The position numbers and the translations under genes are program-made. 8,209 nucleotides of DNA from Gammaproteobacteria bacterium (GTDB lineage: Bacteria > Pseudomonadota > Gammaproteobacteria > Pseudomonadales > UBA7434): the NCBI GenBank assembly GCA_024280785.1, contig JAJRPK010000328.1, positions 1-8,209 on the forward strand. Direction: 5' to 3'. The notes beneath the pieces were generated by a model. That model did not search any database, was not told the DNA's origin, and was given only the letters and a program-made list of their open reading frames with translations. Shown here one piece after another: positions 1-5,184 of the stretch. Within the stretch, counting starts at the first letter, position 1. Each line of letters begins with the position of its first letter.

Positions 1-2
1 AT

Positions 3-599
3 TCTTACTTTAATGAAGACTCCATGCCCGCTTCTTCAGAGGCGGTTCAAAACCCCTACTGGTTGTTTGTTATTTCGGAATTGGATTATTCTCTGCAGAA
101 AAAAAATATAGGCGAAGAGCAGTATGTTGAACGTCTGTTAAATAAATTTGTAGAGACGTCCGGTCTTGGCAAAAAGCCCGTTTTGATGGCGCCGTTAGAA
201 CTGATAGACAAGGTGCAAAAAAAGCAACTGGCGATCGAATGCCATAACCAGTGCAATGTAATTAAACATAAATCCTTAATTTTAAACGCAGAGCGAGTAT
301 TCTATTGGAATATGATCTCGCACTCGATATATCATCGAATAACGCGGTACAAGCCGCTGCACTTTTTTGATCGTGGACATATTCATGAAATGTTTCCGCG
401 ATTACATCGAAGGGCAGTGCGCAATTATTACCAGGGCGTTGAACCCGCGCTGGTCGATAGTGCTGAGCCACTAAGCATTGAAATGCTTACACGTGACAGT
501 GAAAATTTTTATTCCACTCGTCTGGAGGGACTAAAGAGATTGCGTGAATTACCGAATTCCGACGCCCTGTTGCGAGAACTCTCTGCTTCGCTGCTGTAA
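3..599 (+). CDS. Unrecognised protein, probably 5'-truncated by the window edge
   Basis: The frame is open from the first bases of the window to the TAA at 597-599, with no stop upstream of the first ATG at 24. That ATG has only a poor Shine-Dalgarno (GAAG about 5 bases before it), so the gene more likely begins outside the window; if 24 is the true start the protein has 191 residues. I do not recognise the family. The product is soluble-looking, with no long hydrophobic segment, and is rich in Tyr, His, Arg and Leu. It has a basic/aromatic middle (FYWNMISHSIYHRITRYK) and a C-terminus that looks helical. It converges on the SDR gene, with 83 bp between the two stops. Base composition is AT-richer by eye than the next three genes, so it may belong to a different block. 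Its role is unknown; polysaccharide-related work would be a guess from the neighbours only. Confidence 0.7.
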   Translation, partial: SYFNEDSMPASSEAVQNPYWLFVISELDYSLQKKNIGEEQYVERLLNKFVETSGLGKKPVLMAPLELIDKVQKKQLAIECHNQCNVIKHKSLILNAERVFYWNMISHSIYHRITRYKPLHFFDRGHIHEMFPRLHRRAVRNYYQGVEPALVDSAEPLSIEMLTRDSENFYSTRLEGLKRLRELPNSDALLRELSASLL

Positions 600-682
600 G
601 GCTCGCTCTGTGAAGCACGCGAGGCAGAGTATAAATTGTTTATTTCTATAGCTCAATCTATTGCCTAGTGCCGACTCAGCGT

Positions 683-1495
683 TTAGCCCGGCCATTCTCG
701 CAAGCTCATTTGCCCCCCGTCTACCGGCAGGGATATGCCGGTAATCCAGCGGGCTTCATCGCTGGCGAGATACACGGCGGCCCAAGCTACATCCCAGGCC
801 GTCCCCTCCGTTTGCAGGGGAACCGCGAGCCGGCGCTTCTCTCTGGCGCGTTCGCCGAATTTTTGCATCGCTGGTGTGTTGACCATACCCACTACCAGGC
901 AGTTCGCCCGAATGCCGTCGACGGCAAAGTCAGCAGCGGTGGAAAGTGTCAGGCCGATCAATCCGGCTTTGGAGGCTGCGTAGGCAGCGAAGCCGACATC
1001 GCCGCGTTTGAACCCTTGCACCGCCCCCAATGTAGAGACATTGATGATCGACCCTCCCGCGGATTCGATCATGCGAGGAATACTATGTCGTGCCGTTAGC
1101 ATGGCTCCTCGCAAATTGATATTCATCGCTTGGTCCCATACCTCCTGTTTTACATTGACGACTGTGCCGGGCGCGCCGAGTCCCGCATTGTAAAACAGCA
1201 CATCCAGCCTGCCGTAAAGCTGCATTACGGTTTCAATCATTCTCTGTACATCGTCCTCCTTGGTCAGGTCGCCGATAAAAATGGCGCACTGTCCCCCTTC
1301 TTTGGTAATTTCGTCGCAGAGTTGCTGAGCGGGGGTTTCTGAACGATTAACCAGAAGCAATTTTGCCCCTTCACCGGCAAACAGGATGGCCGTTGCTTTG
1401 CCTATTCCTGTTCCGGGGCGGGAAGATACTGCGCCGGCAATAATGGCGACTTTGCCGGTCAGGCGATCATTGGATTTATTATGTGCTTCTGCCAT
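683..1495 (-). CDS. Short-chain dehydrogenase/reductase (SDR), NAD(P)-dependent
   Basis: A 270-residue classical SDR that should oxidise or reduce an alcohol/carbonyl with NAD(H) or NADP(H) in the cytoplasm; the substrate cannot be read from sequence. The Rossmann glycine motif lies at residues 21-32 in the expanded form GAVSSRPGTGIG, as in SDRs with a GAGSSGPG-type loop. The YNAG motif is at 102-105, the structural Asn at about 127 (NLRG), the YxxxK catalytic pair is Y172/K176, and the C-terminal WITG...VDGG signature is present. The residue aligning with the catalytic Ser is Thr155, with Ser154 next to it. Asn50 after beta-2 makes cofactor preference unclear. The start is supported by AAGG eight bases upstream. 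It is last of three minus-strand genes, 100 bp after the aminotransferase. A weak promoter-like pair lies in that gap (TTGGCA and TAAAAA on the minus strand, 18 bp apart). It could act on a keto-sugar with its neighbours, but that is inference. Confidence 0.93.
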   Translation of the reverse strand: MAEAHNKSNDRLTGKVAIIAGAVSSRPGTGIGKATAILFAGEGAKLLLVNRSETPAQQLCDEITKEGGQCAIFIGDLTKEDDVQRMIETVMQLYGRLDVLFYNAGLGAPGTVVNVKQEVWDQAMNINLRGAMLTARHSIPRMIESAGGSIINVSTLGAVQGFKRGDVGFAAYAASKAGLIGLTLSTAADFAVDGIRANCLVVGMVNTPAMQKFGERAREKRRLAVPLQTEGTAWDVAWAAVYLASDEARWITGISLPVDGGQMSLREWPG

Positions 1496-1595
1496 AGTGT
1501 TAGCCTTCGATGGTATTTAATTTTTTAGCACGGTTTGTAGTTAGTTGCCAAGGTGACAGCCAAGTGGTCTCTGTTAGTTAAACCCGCAGCGTCTA

Positions 1596-2765
1596 CTAGT
1601 CAAAACCACAACGCCTACCGGCCTCAATTATGGCTGCTATGACTCTGTCGATTTGCTGCTCGGTGAGTGCAGAGTGAATCGGCGGGCAAAACTGTCGTTT
1701 GAGTGCAGATTCAGCTTTGGGGTACATCCCCTCGCTATAACCCAATAGGTCGCGCAGTACAGGTTGCAAGTGGCAGGGTGGGTCGTAAATGGCACCGTTT
1801 TCAATGTGATAATCCTCAAAGATCATACGGCGAAAACGATCCCTGTCCAATCCCTCGCGCAGTAGTATTGGAAGCTTGTAATAGGCGTGGCGAAAGTTCT
1901 TCGGGTAACGGGGTATGCTTAGCCAAGACACTTCTTTCAGACCATTTTTATATCGGCTAATGAGCCGGTTGCGGTGTTCCAGGTTTTGTTCGAGCCGCTT
2001 GAGTTGAAAGCGGCCAAGCACCGCGTGAATCTCGCTCATGCACCAATCGTTGCCAAGATTCACTACGTCGTCCAGGCTGTTTCCGACACCGTGGTGGCGT
2101 ACCGAGCGAGCGTAGTCGGCCAGTTGTTTATTGCGGGTTGTTAGCATGCCGCCGCTTCCAGTAGTCATAAGCTTGGTAGGGTAGAAAGAAAAACAGCCTA
2201 CGTCAGCTAAGCTGCCGGCTTTGCGGCCATCGATTTCTGCGCCGTGGGCGTGAGAAGCGTCCTCCAGCAAGAAGATTCCCTTGTCTTCGCAAACACGGCG
2301 AATATGATCGATGTCGGGGTGCACCAGACCAGCTATATGAACCAGTATTATTCCAGCCGTCTTAGGGGTGATACGGGCCAGCACGTCGTCGGTATCGGCG
2401 CAAAAAGTTTCTGTGTTCATATCGGTCAGGATCGGAGTGGCACCTTCTGCCAGTACGGCGCTTACGACTCCAATAAAATTGTTAGTTGGCAAGATGACTT
2501 CGCGCTGTTTTACCTGGTAAAAGCGCAGCGCAATCTGGATGGCGGCAGTGCAAGTACTGACGGCGACGGCATACTCTACTCCCAGGTAGGACTGGAATTC
2601 CTGTTCAAAGGCGAGGGTGTGCTCGCCCAGTATTAATCTGCCTGAAAGTAGGATGTTAGAGATCGCCCGCTGGATCTCGTCGATGTCCTGCTGGGGGAAT
2701 AGCGGGCTGGCAGCAGCTATTTTTTTTTCGGGACTGTCGGTGTCTGTTGTCATGCGGTTTGTCAT
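1596..2765 (-). CDS. DegT/DnrJ/EryC1/StrS-family PLP-dependent aminotransferase
   Basis: A 389-residue fold-type I aminotransferase, full length for the family. These enzymes usually move an amino group from Glu or Gln onto a keto-sugar, or less often onto a cyclitol or other ketone, for surface polysaccharides or antibiotics. Seen in sequence: an N-terminal segment with SGRLILGEHT (41-50), the phosphate-binding/anchoring region STCTAAIQ (70-77), EDASHAHGA (168-176) with Asp169 expected to contact the PLP ring nitrogen and His172 nearby, and SFYPTK (193-198) with Lys198 as the Schiff-base lysine, followed by GSGGML. The C-terminal small domain contains the expected RHHG and HAYYKLPI segments. 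The start at 2765 has only a distant GAGG (13 bases upstream); Met5 is an alternative without a better site. It sits between the acyltransferase (106 bp upstream) and the SDR (about 100 bp downstream), so an amine made here might be acylated by the neighbour. The exact substrate is unknown. Confidence 0.95.
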   Translation of the reverse strand: MTNRMTTDTDSPEKKIAAASPLFPQQDIDEIQRAISNILLSGRLILGEHTLAFEQEFQSYLGVEYAVAVSTCTAAIQIALRFYQVKQREVILPTNNFIGVVSAVLAEGATPILTDMNTETFCADTDDVLARITPKTAGIILVHIAGLVHPDIDHIRRVCEDKGIFLLEDASHAHGAEIDGRKAGSLADVGCFSFYPTKLMTTGSGGMLTTRNKQLADYARSVRHHGVGNSLDDVVNLGNDWCMSEIHAVLGRFQLKRLEQNLEHRNRLISRYKNGLKEVSWLSIPRYPKNFRHAYYKLPILLREGLDRDRFRRMIFEDYHIENGAIYDPPCHLQPVLRDLLGYSEGMYPKAESALKRQFCPPIHSALTEQQIDRVIAAIIEAGRRCGFD

Positions 2766-2817
2766 GTGGATTGTGCTGCCTCAATATTTCATGGATGCCA
2801 GCTATTCGCGAACAGGT

Positions 2818-2840
2818 GGTGACATTTTGAAATCGTCACC
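2818..2840. repeat. Inverted repeat between acyltransferase and aminotransferase genes
   Basis: GGTGAC and GTCACC form a perfect 6-bp inverted repeat, and ATTT/AAAT inside can continue the stem if one C is bulged, giving about 10 pairs around a tiny loop. No T-run follows on either strand, so it is not a standard intrinsic terminator. In the minus-strand transcript it would lie between the acyltransferase stop and the aminotransferase start. It may be an mRNA stability or processing element, or a protein-binding palindrome. Confidence 0.55.
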
Positions 2841-2871
2841 AGAGTCGGATGCCGGCAGGGAGGGCAGTGGC

Positions 2872-3777
2872 TCAGAATGCGTTTCGGTAGGCGGGGAAAA
2901 AGCCAGTGGCTTCCCGGTTGAGTGCTTTTAGCTCCTGGTATTTGGCCGAGTTTAATATTCGCCCACATAAATAGGCTGTTTGGCGGCCGGTAGACCAACC
3001 TTCCTTGAAATTAGCTAGGCCATTACTGCCGCTCTCCTGTTTTTCATGTAGTCCCGGAACTCCGCCAATATCACACCAGCGCGCCTTATCGGCGAAGTAA
3101 TTTAATGCAAACCAATACAGTGCATAGGTGGCACCCAGTTTGTAGCCTTTTTCACTGAAGGCCAGAACATGGCCGTTGGCGACGTCTTTGTGCAAGAACC
3201 ACAGTTGGGCTCCCACTGTCTCATCTCCGTGTAGAGCTCGCAACACAACTATTCCAGGTGCGCTCAGTTGTTGTTGGAAAGCCTGCTTGGAGAAAGCCCT
3301 GATACCTTTAATGCCATGTCGATTGACGAGGTTTTGATGGAGCGCCACCCATTCGTCGAGGAATTCTGTGGGCTGCAGGCACACCTCGGTCCGGATCTGC
3401 TCCTCCGCCTTGCGGGCGCATTTGCGATGGTGCCTGGAGACGATATCCTTGATCGGTCGATGCATATCGATCACATAATGCTGTTTAAATGGCACTATGA
3501 GGTCTTTAAAACAGTCGCGAAGATAATTTTCATCGTAGTCGCCATAGGGATCCGGAACCATAGTCAGGCTAACGAGTTCGTCGCCGATATCATCTAGATC
3601 TTGTTTTAGACCAGACCAGTCGCCGCACCTGAATACCGGGTAGCAGCCCATCGCATCGCGGTACGGAAGGTGGGGAGTGGGTCGCTCCAGGATCCATCCC
3701 GCAGAGTTAGTCAAGAGTCGAGGGCTTCCAAATTCTGCGAGTGAGTCCGCGTATTCGGAACAAGCATAACCTGTCAT
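2872..3777 (-). CDS. FemAB-like GNAT-fold acyltransferase
   Basis: A 301-residue protein resembling the acetyltransferase family with a FemAB-type fold (Acetyltransf_6-like). Relatives transfer an acyl or aminoacyl group to an amine in peptidoglycan, polysaccharide or small-molecule pathways. What supports this is the C-terminal half: a beta-strand/helix run around 176-230 (VVLRALHG, then QLWFLHKD, HVLAFSEKGYKLGATYALYWFALNYF), the WCDIGGV turn at 234-240, and GLANFKEGW at 253-261, which matches the family's terminal NFKxGW signature. Residues 105-130 carry a basic helix (RHHRKCARKAEEQ) like the one before the acceptor domain in this family. No signal peptide or membrane segment is visible. 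The ATG at 3777 has only a weak purine-rich stretch (AAGAGA) 12 bases upstream. It is first of three minus-strand genes, which suggests it acylates the amine made by the aminotransferase; that link is inference. The acyl donor and acceptor are unknown. Confidence 0.85.
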   Translation of the reverse strand: MTGYACSEYADSLAEFGSPRLLTNSAGWILERPTPHLPYRDAMGCYPVFRCGDWSGLKQDLDDIGDELVSLTMVPDPYGDYDENYLRDCFKDLIVPFKQHYVIDMHRPIKDIVSRHHRKCARKAEEQIRTEVCLQPTEFLDEWVALHQNLVNRHGIKGIRAFSKQAFQQQLSAPGIVVLRALHGDETVGAQLWFLHKDVANGHVLAFSEKGYKLGATYALYWFALNYFADKARWCDIGGVPGLHEKQESGSNGLANFKEGWSTGRQTAYLCGRILNSAKYQELKALNREATGFFPAYRNAF

Positions 3778-3783
3778 ATTAAA

Positions 3784-3990
3784 TTGATTTCTCTTCTTTT
3801 TTTCTTTATAGCCGCAATGTTGGGATTAGCTGTTTTCTATACAGCTGGATACAACGGGGACCTGTTGACTATAGCAAGAAGTGGTCTTCGAATGTCATTA
3901 TACACCGATAAGGGAGATGAGCTTCTTTCGAAGCAAGCCCAACATAACAATGTGTTGCAAGCAGCTACAGTCATAATATGCACTGATTGA
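3784..3990 (+). CDS. Doubtful 68-codon ORF with a hydrophobic N-terminus
   Basis: An open frame starting at TTG (3784), or at ATG 3817 (57 codons), and ending at TGA 3988-3990. The N-terminus is hydrophobic (LLFFFIAAMLGLAVFY, one possible membrane helix) and is followed by a polar tail. I see no Shine-Dalgarno before either start and recognise no family. SecG, which often sits upstream of rimP in relatives, would show a Gly-rich loop that is absent here, so I do not think this is secG. It lies head to head with the acyltransferase gene and could simply be that gene's upstream region. Treat it as unproven. Confidence 0.18.
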   Translation: MISLLFFFIAAMLGLAVFYTAGYNGDLLTIARSGLRMSLYTDKGDELLSKQAQHNNVLQAATVIICTD

Positions 3991-4050
3991 TAATTAATCA
4001 CATTAAGGGTGACCGTTTGCTCATGGAGCCGTTATCTACCTCCAATCTTC

Positions 4051-4079
4051 TTGACGGTTGCCGGCATGATCCCTATAAT
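4051..4079 (+). promoter_or_regulatory. Strong sigma70 promoter with GC-rich discriminator
   Basis: The -35 element TTGACG (4051-4056) and the perfect -10 TATAAT (4074-4079) are separated by the optimal 17 bp. The following bases, GCCCGCC (4080-4086), form a GC-rich discriminator of the kind found at stable-RNA and stringently controlled promoters. The predicted start is near 4086-4088. Expected transcripts are a short RNA of about 260 nt ending at the 4325-4355 terminator, and readthrough RNA into rimP-nusA-infB. No clear A-tract UP element is visible upstream of the -35. Confidence 0.85.
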
Positions 4080-4146
4080 GCCCGCCTGAATTCAGGGGCT
4101 GGTTAGCGCTTGTCCTTCTCTGTCAGCTTTTTCGTTGGTGATTTGA

Positions 4147-4233
4147 GTGGGAATCTATCTTTCAGTGCTGTTCTATTTCGCGTCGATATTTATTAATGTG
4201 GGGCGCAGAAAATATGGCAAATATGGTAAATAG
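4147..4233 (+). CDS. Candidate 28-aa hydrophobic peptide with basic tail
   Basis: A GTG-started 28-codon ORF ending in TAG (4231-4233), with an in-frame stop immediately upstream, so this is the only possible N-terminus. GGTGAT at 4137-4142 matches the 3' end of 16S rRNA and lies four bases before the GTG. The predicted peptide has one hydrophobic stretch at residues 2-18 (Ile, Leu, Val, Phe, Tyr, with Asn17 near its end), long enough for most of a membrane helix. A strongly basic tail, GRRKYGKYGK, follows (five Arg/Lys, no acidic residue), partly encoded by a short AAATATGG direct repeat. It sits inside the predicted transcript from the 4051-4079 promoter to the 4325-4355 terminator, with about a 60-nt leader. 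This design is typical of small membrane peptides, including type I toxins, but no known family is recognised. It could also be chance. An overlapping 13-codon ORF at 4214-4255 is judged less likely. Confidence 0.35.
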   Translation: MGIYLSVLFYFASIFINVGRRKYGKYGK

Positions 4234-4249
4234 AAGTGCGGTGAGTAAA

Positions 4250-4272
4250 GTGTGACGTAGAGTCGTTCACAC
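4250..4272 (+). repeat. Stem-loop inside the short transcript
   Basis: GTGTGACG and CGTTCACAC pair as an eight-base-pair stem with one bulged T and the six-base loop TAGAGT. No T-run follows, so it is not a terminator. It lies about 17 nt after the 28-codon ORF and 53 nt before the terminator, and could protect the RNA or bind a regulator. The arms resemble CRP half-sites, but their spacing is wrong for CRP. Confidence 0.5.
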
Positions 4273-4324
4273 GCGCAGCGCAGCCGAAGATAGAAATGCT
4301 AACCATCCGATACAGATTTTACAT

Positions 4325-4355
4325 AAGCCCCTACTTTTAGGGGCTTTTTGTTTTT
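4325..4355 (+). terminator. Strong intrinsic terminator (T1)
   Basis: AAGCCCCTA and TAGGGGCTT form a perfect nine-base-pair GC-rich stem closed by the four-base loop CTTT, followed by TTTGTTTTT. It ends the RNA begun at the 4051-4079 promoter. Any rimP expression from that promoter must read through it. Confidence 0.9.
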
Positions 4356-4396
4356 ACGAGTGAGTTTTTTAATTGAAAAATTGACCTCGTAATCGG

Positions 4397-4420
4397 AATT
4401 GGGCCTTGCGCCCATTTTTT
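4397..4420 (+). terminator. Second terminator/attenuator-like hairpin (T2)
   Basis: TGGGC (4400-4404) pairs with GCCCA (4410-4414) around the loop CTTGC, with two more A-T pairs possible beyond one mismatch, and six T residues follow. It is weaker than T1. A GGGC/GCCC hairpin with a T-run shortly before rimP is, as far as I recall, common in Pseudomonas-type relatives, which suggests a conserved attenuator of the operon. NusA acting on it would allow feedback on its own synthesis; this is inference. Confidence 0.7.
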
Positions 4421-4462
4421 ATATGCGGTTCGAATTACGTGTGAGTTTGAGTATTGGAAGGC

Positions 4463-4555
4463 ATGGTTTTAGTCGGTATGCACGAAGATAACGTCGGCTC
4501 TCAGCAGCTTGAAAACGTTAGATTACTATTAGATTACTACATGATGGGCGATTAA
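4463..4555 (+). CDS. Candidate 30-codon leader ORF before rimP
   Basis: An open frame from ATG 4463 (or ATG 4478, 25 codons; or TTG 4454) to TAA 4553-4555, only three bases before the rimP start and in the same frame. GGAAGG at 4456-4461 is a good Shine-Dalgarno sequence, but it lies one base before the first ATG and 16 before the second, so initiation is uncertain. The C-terminal part, RLLLDYYMMGD, uses AGA, TTA, CTA and TTA in a row, followed by paired Tyr and Met codons, and spans an 11-bp tandem duplication. It might couple ribosomes onto the weak rimP start or act as an attenuation leader. It is short enough to be chance. Confidence 0.25.
   Translation: MVLVGMHEDNVGSQQLENVRLLLDYYMMGD
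4518..4539 (+). repeat. Perfect 11-bp tandem duplication
   Basis: TTAGATTACTA occurs twice head to tail (4518-4528 and 4529-4539), ending 19 bases before the rimP start codon. Eleven bases is not a codon multiple, so a change in copy number would shift the leader frame at 4463-4555. Confidence 0.9.
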
Positions 4556-4558
4556 ATA

Positions 4559-5017
4559 TTGACTGCTAGTACTTCGAAGCTAGAGGAGCTAATTGCACCA
4601 ACAGTTATTGATATGGGCTTCGAGTATTGGGGGCTTGAATATCAAACGCAGTCAGGTGCTGTTTTACTGCGCATTTATATTGAGTCATCAAACGGTATTA
4701 GTGTTGAAGATTGTGCAGCGGTTAGTCGTCAGTTATCGCTTATGCTAGATGTAGAAGACCCTATTCGAGCGGAGTATCGTTTAGAAATTTCGTCTCCAGG
4801 GATGGCTCGACCATTTTTTACCATAGAGCAGTATGCTAAATTTGTCGGCTCTGTGATAAAAGTGAAGCTACGGTTTGCTTTTGAAGGTCGTAGACATTTT
4901 AAAGGGAGGTTAATCGCCGTCGAAAACAATGAGCTAGTTGTTAATAACGGAGAGTTTGAGTTTTGTCTCCCCTACGAAAGTGTAGATAAAGGCAGCTTGG
5001 TTCCAGAATATGACTGA
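4559..5017 (+). CDS. rimP: Ribosome maturation factor RimP
   Basis: A 152-residue protein, the usual RimP length, which binds the 30S subunit and helps late assembly around the S12 region. The N-terminal alpha/beta domain (about 1-82) carries MGFEYWGLEYQ, the ISVEDCAAVSRQLS segment and the family signature DVEDPIRAEYRLEISSPGMA, with RPFF leading into the Sm-like C-terminal beta barrel (about 85-150). The start is TTG at 4559: an in-frame TAA lies at 4553-4555, no ATG fits the family's N-terminus, and the following residues SKLEELIAP match where RimP proteins begin. The Shine-Dalgarno is poor (GATGGG ending ten bases before). It is the first protein gene of rimP-nusA-infB, downstream of two terminators. 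I see no convincing promoter between T2 and the gene; TTGGAA and TATGCA (4454-4482) is a weak candidate. The gap to nusA is long at 167 bp. Confidence 0.96.
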   Translation: MTASTSKLEELIAPTVIDMGFEYWGLEYQTQSGAVLLRIYIESSNGISVEDCAAVSRQLSLMLDVEDPIRAEYRLEISSPGMARPFFTIEQYAKFVGSVIKVKLRFAFEGRRHFKGRLIAVENNELVVNNGEFEFCLPYESVDKGSLVPEYD

Positions 5018-5022
5018 TGCAG

Positions 5023-5097
5023 AGCCGATGGTTAGGTTTTGTCGCTCAAAGTTTTAGTGATACTTAGTAGCTAATCGACAGTGTTAGCCGATGGTTA
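5023..5097 (+). repeat. Pair of 12-bp direct repeats in the rimP-nusA gap
   Basis: AGCCGATGGTTA occurs perfectly at 5023-5034 and again at 5086-5097, 63 bp apart start to start. Both copies lie in the 167-bp spacer between rimP and nusA. The bases outside each copy differ. It may be a relic of a local duplication, or a repeated protein or RNA contact site. No terminator or clear promoter is seen in this spacer. Confidence 0.85.
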
Positions 5098-5184
5098 ACA
5101 AAGAAGATGATCAAAGAAGTAAGAAGTAAATAGGTAAGCAGTTTAATAGATCGTCAATCGATTTCGGAGTAATCGAGGAAAAAG

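Larger units (their letters stand above)
4080..4355 (+). ncRNA. Predicted short transcript (sRNA or small-peptide mRNA)
   Basis: A promoter close to consensus and a strong intrinsic terminator bracket roughly 265 nt, so a discrete abundant RNA is expected. It contains the 28-codon ORF, a hairpin at 4250-4272, and no resemblance to standard structured RNAs that I can recognise. It occupies the place where a tRNA lies in many relatives upstream of rimP. The boundaries are inferred from the signals: the 5' end near 4087 and the 3' end in the T-run 4346-4355. Whether it acts as RNA, as mRNA, or only as the terminated leader of the rimP operon cannot be told from sequence. Confidence 0.45.
3778..4558. 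other. Signal-rich intergenic region upstream of rimP
   Basis: About 780 bp between the divergent acyltransferase gene and rimP. From left to right it holds a doubtful ORF (3784-3990), an imperfect AT-rich palindrome (3988-4000, TGATAATTAATCA), a near-consensus sigma70 promoter (4051-4079), a 28-codon ORF (4147-4233), a bulged hairpin (4250-4272), two terminators (4325-4355 and 4397-4420), and a short leader ORF with an 11-bp tandem duplication (4463-4555). I looked for a tRNA in the slot that holds one in many relatives and found no T-arm with pairing flanks or acceptor stem. I also saw no resemblance to RNase P RNA, tmRNA, SRP RNA or 6S RNA. The minus-strand promoter of the acyltransferase must lie near 3790-3930; TATAAT on the minus strand at 3897-3902 is a possible -10 but has no good -35. 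Confidence 0.7.

Noticed and set aside
601..629. Inverted repeats CTCGC/GCGAG and CTCTG/CAGAG between the convergent genes as a bidirectional terminator
   Set aside because: The two short stems exclude each other, have long loops and lack an adjoining T-run on either strand.
3784..3990. SecG remnant upstream of rimP
   Set aside because: Only the hydrophobic N-terminus is reminiscent; the Gly-rich loop and second helix of SecG are absent.
4214..4255. 13-codon ORF starting ATG GCA AAT
   Set aside because: It is very short, lacks a well-spaced ribosome site, and overlaps the better 28-codon frame.
4250..4272. TGTGA...TCACA arms as a CRP site
   Set aside because: The half-sites are separated by 11 bases where CRP needs 6, and the site lies far downstream of the promoter, inside the predicted transcript.
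4373..4409. TTGAAA or TTGACC as -35 elements of a rimP promoter
   Set aside because: No acceptable -10 lies 16-18 bp downstream of either; the expected positions fall in the T2 hairpin.
4426..4445. GGTTCGAAT, resembling a tRNA T-loop, upstream of rimP
   Set aside because: The flanking bases do not pair as a T stem and no D arm, anticodon arm or acceptor stem can be built around it; it also lies after terminator T2.
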